The position numbers were made by a program, and so were the translations under genes. This document shows positions 50,701 through 64,000 of a stretch of DNA of 64,000 bases, one piece after another. Under the pieces are notes generated by a model. That model made no database searches. It worked only from the letters and a program-made list of their open reading frames with translations, and was not told where the DNA came from. The stretch's first letter is position 1, and every line of letters begins with the position of its first letter. This stretch comes from Nemopilema nomurai (Eukaryota > Cnidaria > Scyphozoa > Rhizostomeae > Rhizostomatidae): positions 2,322,812 through 2,386,811 of the forward strand of contig ML133400.1 of the NCBI GenBank assembly GCA_003864495.1. Reading direction: 5' to 3'.

Positions 50701-53700
50701 TATTCTGTTTGGAAAAAAAGAAACAGCTCAGAGAGGATAGATGTCAAAAAGGAGTGAAGAAGATGCAAAATGAATGCAAACATAAACACGATAGGAAATT
50801 ACATCACTATAAAGGAAGTTAGACACAATCTAATTAAAAATGCAACTGTGCTGAAACTGTGGAAGTGTTTGGGATGAAACTGTGTTGAACGAACATGTTT
50901 AATATGTGAAACAGATTTTCATATGGAATTCCTTTCAGCTTTAGGTGACATTTCCCTTTGCATTTCACCATTTTATGCAAAACCAACTTATGTCTGTAAG
51001 TCATAAGTTTTGAATCAAATTTTTAATGAAAAAGAAAATTTAATAAAAAATTAGAATATATGTGCAGCGAAGGTCAGTGTATATGTTTTCTATGCAATCA
51101 AGTATTTGCATTAAAATCTTATATTCCAGGTTTAAATTTACAATACCTTGCAGGATCATATACACCATGTTTCTTGTAAACTTCAGAGGCAATTGGAACA
51201 GTTGAGTTAACCTAAAAAGCAAAGTGTACCCATAGAAAATATAGGAAACAATTTGAATACATCTTGACAAATTTTGATCTCTGGGACAGGAAGATCAAAC
51301 ACTTGAAGTGCATATCATACTTTAAAATGCTTTTATTGAAGAGTAAAAAAAATAGTCTGGGTTCTTTAATGTTTATGCAACAGTGGCAAAACAAACCAAA
51401 ACTGATCATATAAGTTCAGATGTTTATGTTGTAACCTATTGTGAGAATCTTTAGACCAAATTATGGCATTTTAAACTTACTGGATTTGTTATGATTCCAA
51501 GAATTGCTTTTGGTGCAGCCCTTGAAAATATTAAAGAAATTAACATTCTGAAACAACATAAAACATTGTTGCAGTATGGTCAGAGCAAAAACTCATTCTA
51601 GTACAAAATATCCAGAATTATATAAATATACATTCAAATAAATCTATAAATCTATTAAAGTTTTGCTAAATAACCAAACTAAAGGATAGACCATTTTAAC
51701 TTTAAACTATGTACCTTCTTTGTTGCTTATGAAATGTTCATCTAATAAATCTTATTGAGAGCAATGATTGTTTAACTAATAAATTAATCAATGGATCACC
51801 TAAGATCATTGGAAAATATGCTGGTGCTAAACTTAAGCTTTATTAGAACTGTCAAAAGGTGGAATACTGTAGTTAAAGATTTTGTATATTTACCTTGCAC
51901 AAGCTTCAACAAGATTCTTTACAATAGAAGCATTTGTATTGAACAAGTCATCTCTTGTCATTCCTAAAAAAATGATTTATACATCAATCATTTCAAAATG
52001 AAGGCTATGTTTCCTAAAGATAAGATATTTACTTCTTTTTGTAAGGAAGAGAGGTTTCTTTACATACATAATTAGACTTTCTTGCCTCAGAACATTTTGA
52101 TGGAACAAATAGAAACTAGAACAAGAGACTGATAAAACAACCGCGGGTAATCGAAAAAAATGGATTTTAAACAAAAACAAACTTATCTAATTGAAAATAA
52201 AAAATTATCTGAAATTGCAATTGACAAAAAGTAGGTTCAAACTGGGATGGTGTTACATACCTGGCTTCCTTGGCATTCCAGCAGGTATCAACACCAGACT
52301 GCAATCCCTAACAGCATCTTCCAACTGATCGGCTCCTTGGTGGGCTGATATTTTACTGGCAGTCTCAATATGGCTCAAATCTGCGGCAACACCTGTAATA
52401 GTTTTAAAAGCATGGTGGTCAAATATATGTTACAATTCTAAACACAAATACATAAAAACATATATATTTAATGATGGTGGTAGCAATGCCAAGCTCATTT
52501 TGCAAAAAAATCATTTTCAAGGTTTATGATATCATTTTGATACCAATTAGTTTTTCAGAACATCCTTGAATAAGTAGACAAGTCATATATATATATATAT
52601 AATCATAAGGCAAATGCTGACAGGAGGAAAATTCTTTCCACAAGGGTGCTACCCAATTGTATCGAACCACTCTTGGTCGGAATTGAACTTCAGCTTGCTG
52701 CTTCAAAAACCAATGTTCATTCCACTGGGCCATACAACCCAATATATTTATTTATATAATTTGACATATGTGTTTGTGGTCTAAAGAATGGAATGGTTCT
52801 AAGTAGCTACTCTAAATTTGATGTGATAATGTGGTGTGATAATAGAAGCTTGCCTTGATGCAAGTAAACTAGCCTCCTTACAAAATTAATATGAATGTTT
52901 TGCTATATTAATATGAATAATAATATAATATGAATGTTTGCATGTTACCTGGGGTATTCACAATATCATACAGAGACAAATGGTTGATGAGAGGTGAATG
53001 CTTCAGTAAGAGAGCAAGTGGTTGCCCAATGCCTCCAGCAGCACCAAGTACAGCAACTTTGTTGTTGCTCTAAATGAAAATCAATAAACATGGCTCACCA
53101 AAAATACCAAATGAACATGGTTTAAAACACACATTACAAATATTTTGACAAGCTAGTACTAGATATGCAGTTCATTCTTGATGTTATATTTCTATACATG
53201 ACCAAAAACCCTTGCAATGAACCTAGAAAAAGTAACAGGTGCTCATATTAATTTTCTTAAATTGAAGCAAAAGGTCTCTATGCTTGAAGTGTGCAATATC
53301 AATCTTAATATCAGGTGCACAACCTATACAGTTTTTGGAAACTAGAGCAATCTTTAGTGACTATGTGCTTTTTGAAGCTATAATCTTTCTGCAATGATCA
53401 TAGAAAATATTCCAAAAGCCTTAAAGGTGTGTGGGGTGTCGCTTTGTAGGATGCGAAGGGAAAATGGGGAGGAAACACCACATCTTACAAACCCCAGCGT
53501 TGCACCTTGACAGGGTTTTGTGTTGCTGCCTCTCATTAAACTTGCCGAAGAAACTAAAACTATGATCATTCTATAACGAAAAGGATATCGTTTTTCGAAA
53601 CATTAGCCATCTAGACACTAGACAGGCAGGGCAAATATATCTGGGACTGACTTCCATGAAAAACGCCGACTAATTTCTCATCTCAGTTTCCAAAAAAACC

Positions 53701-53968
53701 AGTAAACGGTTTTCATTAAAAAGAAACCAAATTTCTACAGAAAAATGAACGCAAAAAACTAAACCTTGAAATACTTTCCACAACAAAGTGGGTGTTTTCG
53801 GCAAGCAACGGCAAAGGGTTGACAGGCATGGGGGTGGGTTGTCGATAAAAAGCACGGTAAAAGAAACAGGCATTGGGTTATAAGTTGAATGATACTTACT
53901 GCAGTGGCTGTTGAAAATGCCTTGGAGACTATTTGGCCGTTTGGCAAAATTCTTCTTAATGAATGCAT
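47795..53968 (-). CDS. MDH2: Malate dehydrogenase, mitochondrial
   Basis: Oxidises malate to oxaloacetate with NAD+ in the mitochondrial TCA cycle and malate-aspartate shuttle. Thirteen exons (5' to 3'): 53900-53968, 52949-53069, 52261-52392, 51894-51963, 51481-51520, 51147-51211, 50644-50704, 50381-50458, 49914-50012, 49653-49703, 49005-49106, 48296-48364, 47795-47857. Phases close to 339 aa, the usual length. Seen: an N-terminal transit peptide rich in Arg and Ser (MHSLRRILP...), the NAD-binding [38 protein letters not shown], the mobile substrate loop [54 protein letters not shown], the catalytic His region [16 protein letters not shown], and [14 protein letters not shown]. The catalytic Arg and His residues are all present. 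The start is the first ATG of exon 1; no in-frame ATG lies further upstream before a stop. Confidence 0.96.
52584..52742 (-). mobile_element. tRNA-derived SINE
   Basis: Reads on the minus strand inside MDH2 intron 2. The head carries an A box TGGCCCAGTGG (52722-52732, exact to the RNA polymerase III consensus) and a B box AGTTCAATTCC (52679-52689), 43 bp apart as in tRNAs. A non-tRNA body of about 75 bp follows, then an (AT)n tail at 52584-52600. It is too diverged to be a functional tRNA. No second copy is visible in this window. Confidence 0.7.
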
Positions 53969-54960
53969 TGTTTCAAATTTCGCTGCAACAACACGACCTA
54001 CTTTGACTCCAAGCAAGAAGGAAAGGCAGCTCTTTGCCCAGCCTCGTGATCAAGGTCCAGTGTGAGGCTGGTTTTGGCGCAAGACTTTAGAGCCAAGGGT
54101 GGATTTAAGGATGGAAGTAACCATGGACTCAAAATTATCTGGCTAAGAGGGCTTCGAGAAATTTTCGGAAAGCGTTTAAGCCGCTGTTGATTTCTCCATC
54201 TCCATACCATACGCAAGTAGCATCTTATTAAGGTATAAAGAAAGGTATGGTCTCGAAATTTGTGGCACATCTTTTGAAAACCAGGCACAGACTCAGAAAA
54301 GTTGACCAATAATACAAAACAACATTAGTTTTTAACAAAGTGGAATCTTCATGAAATCCACAAAAATTTTTATTAGAAATTGAAATTTCCGTTAATTAAC
54401 ACGTAACAAAGTTCTTGCTCTCAACCAATCGAAATGATATCCGATTATCTTTAGATTAAAAATAATAAAATGCAAAAACCGTAAAGTTTGATTATTTCCT
54501 ATCTAACCCTCAAAATGAAACGCAATTGCCCAAAAGTATTTCAAGATTCACTCTTGTTGGGACACGTACGAAGAATTTATAGTGACTACCATGGCACGAT
54601 GAAACGGGAAAATTGACTACTTGACTACTGGGAAGACTGATTTGACATAATTTGTCAATACTAATGACAGTTCTCCTCTTTTCCATATATGTCACGAATT
54701 TAAATGACAATGAACCTAAAGTGCTTAAGTGCTGTTCAAACATTGATGAAAAGTCATGCTTAACCAGCCAAGAACATCTAGTCTCACACCAAAAACGGTT
54801 ATTGAAATAGAAATATTATCCCATACACGAGAATAACTCTTTCTTAAATGGTTCATATTATTCTTTATAAAAGATATAAGCTGTGAGCTGGACTTTGCGA
54901 CTTTGTTTGGAATAATTGATTCAAAGTTAAAACGTCGTCGCAAGTCTATCACAGTGCAGA
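53969..54960. other. MDH2 upstream region / CHEK2 3' flank
   Basis: Just under 1 kb between the MDH2 start and the CHEK2 stop, with both genes on the minus strand. It should hold the MDH2 promoter and 5' leader. I see no TATA box or other motif, and the frames at 53998-54309 and 54725-54952 are not supported. Confidence 0.4.
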
Positions 54961-63500
<8,540 letters not shown>

Positions 63501-64000
63501 CTGCAAGTCAACAACAGCATTTGATCAAAACTTAGAAAAAGGCAGCGAGTCTGGAGTAACTAATGCCAAAACACTAAAATCTTCAAATCCAATCTGTTAA
63601 TCAAATCGTTTGAGAGGGTAATGTGTCCATGTGCAATACATTTCCCAATGTATACTTAAAATAGATTTAAACCACACATCTTTCTGCCACTCTGCAAAGA
63701 AGTTATTCTACTTTTTATAAACTTGTTTTTTGGGTGCTGCATGTCATCTATATCCTATTCTTTCACTTGATGTCGAAGCAATGGTATTTTACTTACTTGT
63801 CGAAAAATCTGGATTTCAATGTTTGGAAGCAAAATTAAGATGATGGTGATGATGATGCTGGTTTATGAAAAATTAAGAACTATTGGCAAGTTTTATGCTA
63901 TGCAAATATTCATGCAGCAAGTATGCAGATAGTCTTCTTCTCTTAAGAGCTTCTAGATTATATGGACAGCAACAACTAAAAGTTAAGAGTTTAGTCAACC

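Noticed and set aside
63798..63860. FHA exon of CHEK2 ending ...IFRQ before a GTAAGT donor
   Set aside because: In the phase required by the next exon (63445-63500) there is a stop codon and no acceptor; only a chance resemblance.

Overview
The window is animal nuclear DNA: AT-rich, with small exons (about 40-250 bp), GT..AG introns, microsatellites and short non-autonomous transposons. The gene content is metazoan. Three small secreted precursors that would yield ...RP-amide peptides resemble cnidarian RPamide/PRPamide neuropeptides, so a cnidarian (probably anthozoan) is my best guess. This is an inference; no rRNA or mitochondrial marker is present.

The track of long open frames hides most genes because their exons are short. 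I rebuilt six multi-exon genes by matching splice sites, reading phase and protein family. All six lie on the minus strand: TBCE (<146-6371, 3' end outside the window), two tandem Spinster-type MFS transporters (18172-26347 and 28541-36388), a seven-blade-sized WD40 protein (38214-42886), mitochondrial malate dehydrogenase MDH2 (47795-53968), and CHEK2 kinase (54961->63500, N-terminal FHA part mostly outside). In every rebuilt gene the exon phases close without frameshifts or stops.

Between TBCE and the first transporter, 9.0-15.1 kb holds a different kind of locus. It has three compact, apparently intronless genes with TATA boxes, on both strands, each encoding a signal peptide and a peptide ending Arg-Pro-Gly (amidation donor). 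A decayed-looking fourth copy lies between the second and third. This RPamide-like cluster is the most novel content. A further 100-aa secreted precursor (62290-62592, +) sits inside a CHEK2 intron on the opposite strand.

Mobile and repetitive DNA includes a 300-bp hAT-type MITE with perfect 14-bp inverted ends and an 8-bp target duplication, a 172-bp C-rich foldback element, a tRNA-derived SINE with A and B boxes, a dispersed hairpin repeat in two copies, and long (TC)n, (GATA)n and (CTCA)n tracts. The other stretches over 300 bp (9.6-11.5, 12.2-13.6, 15.1-18.1, 26.4-28.5, 36.4-38.2, 42.9-47.8 kb) show no gene I can support.
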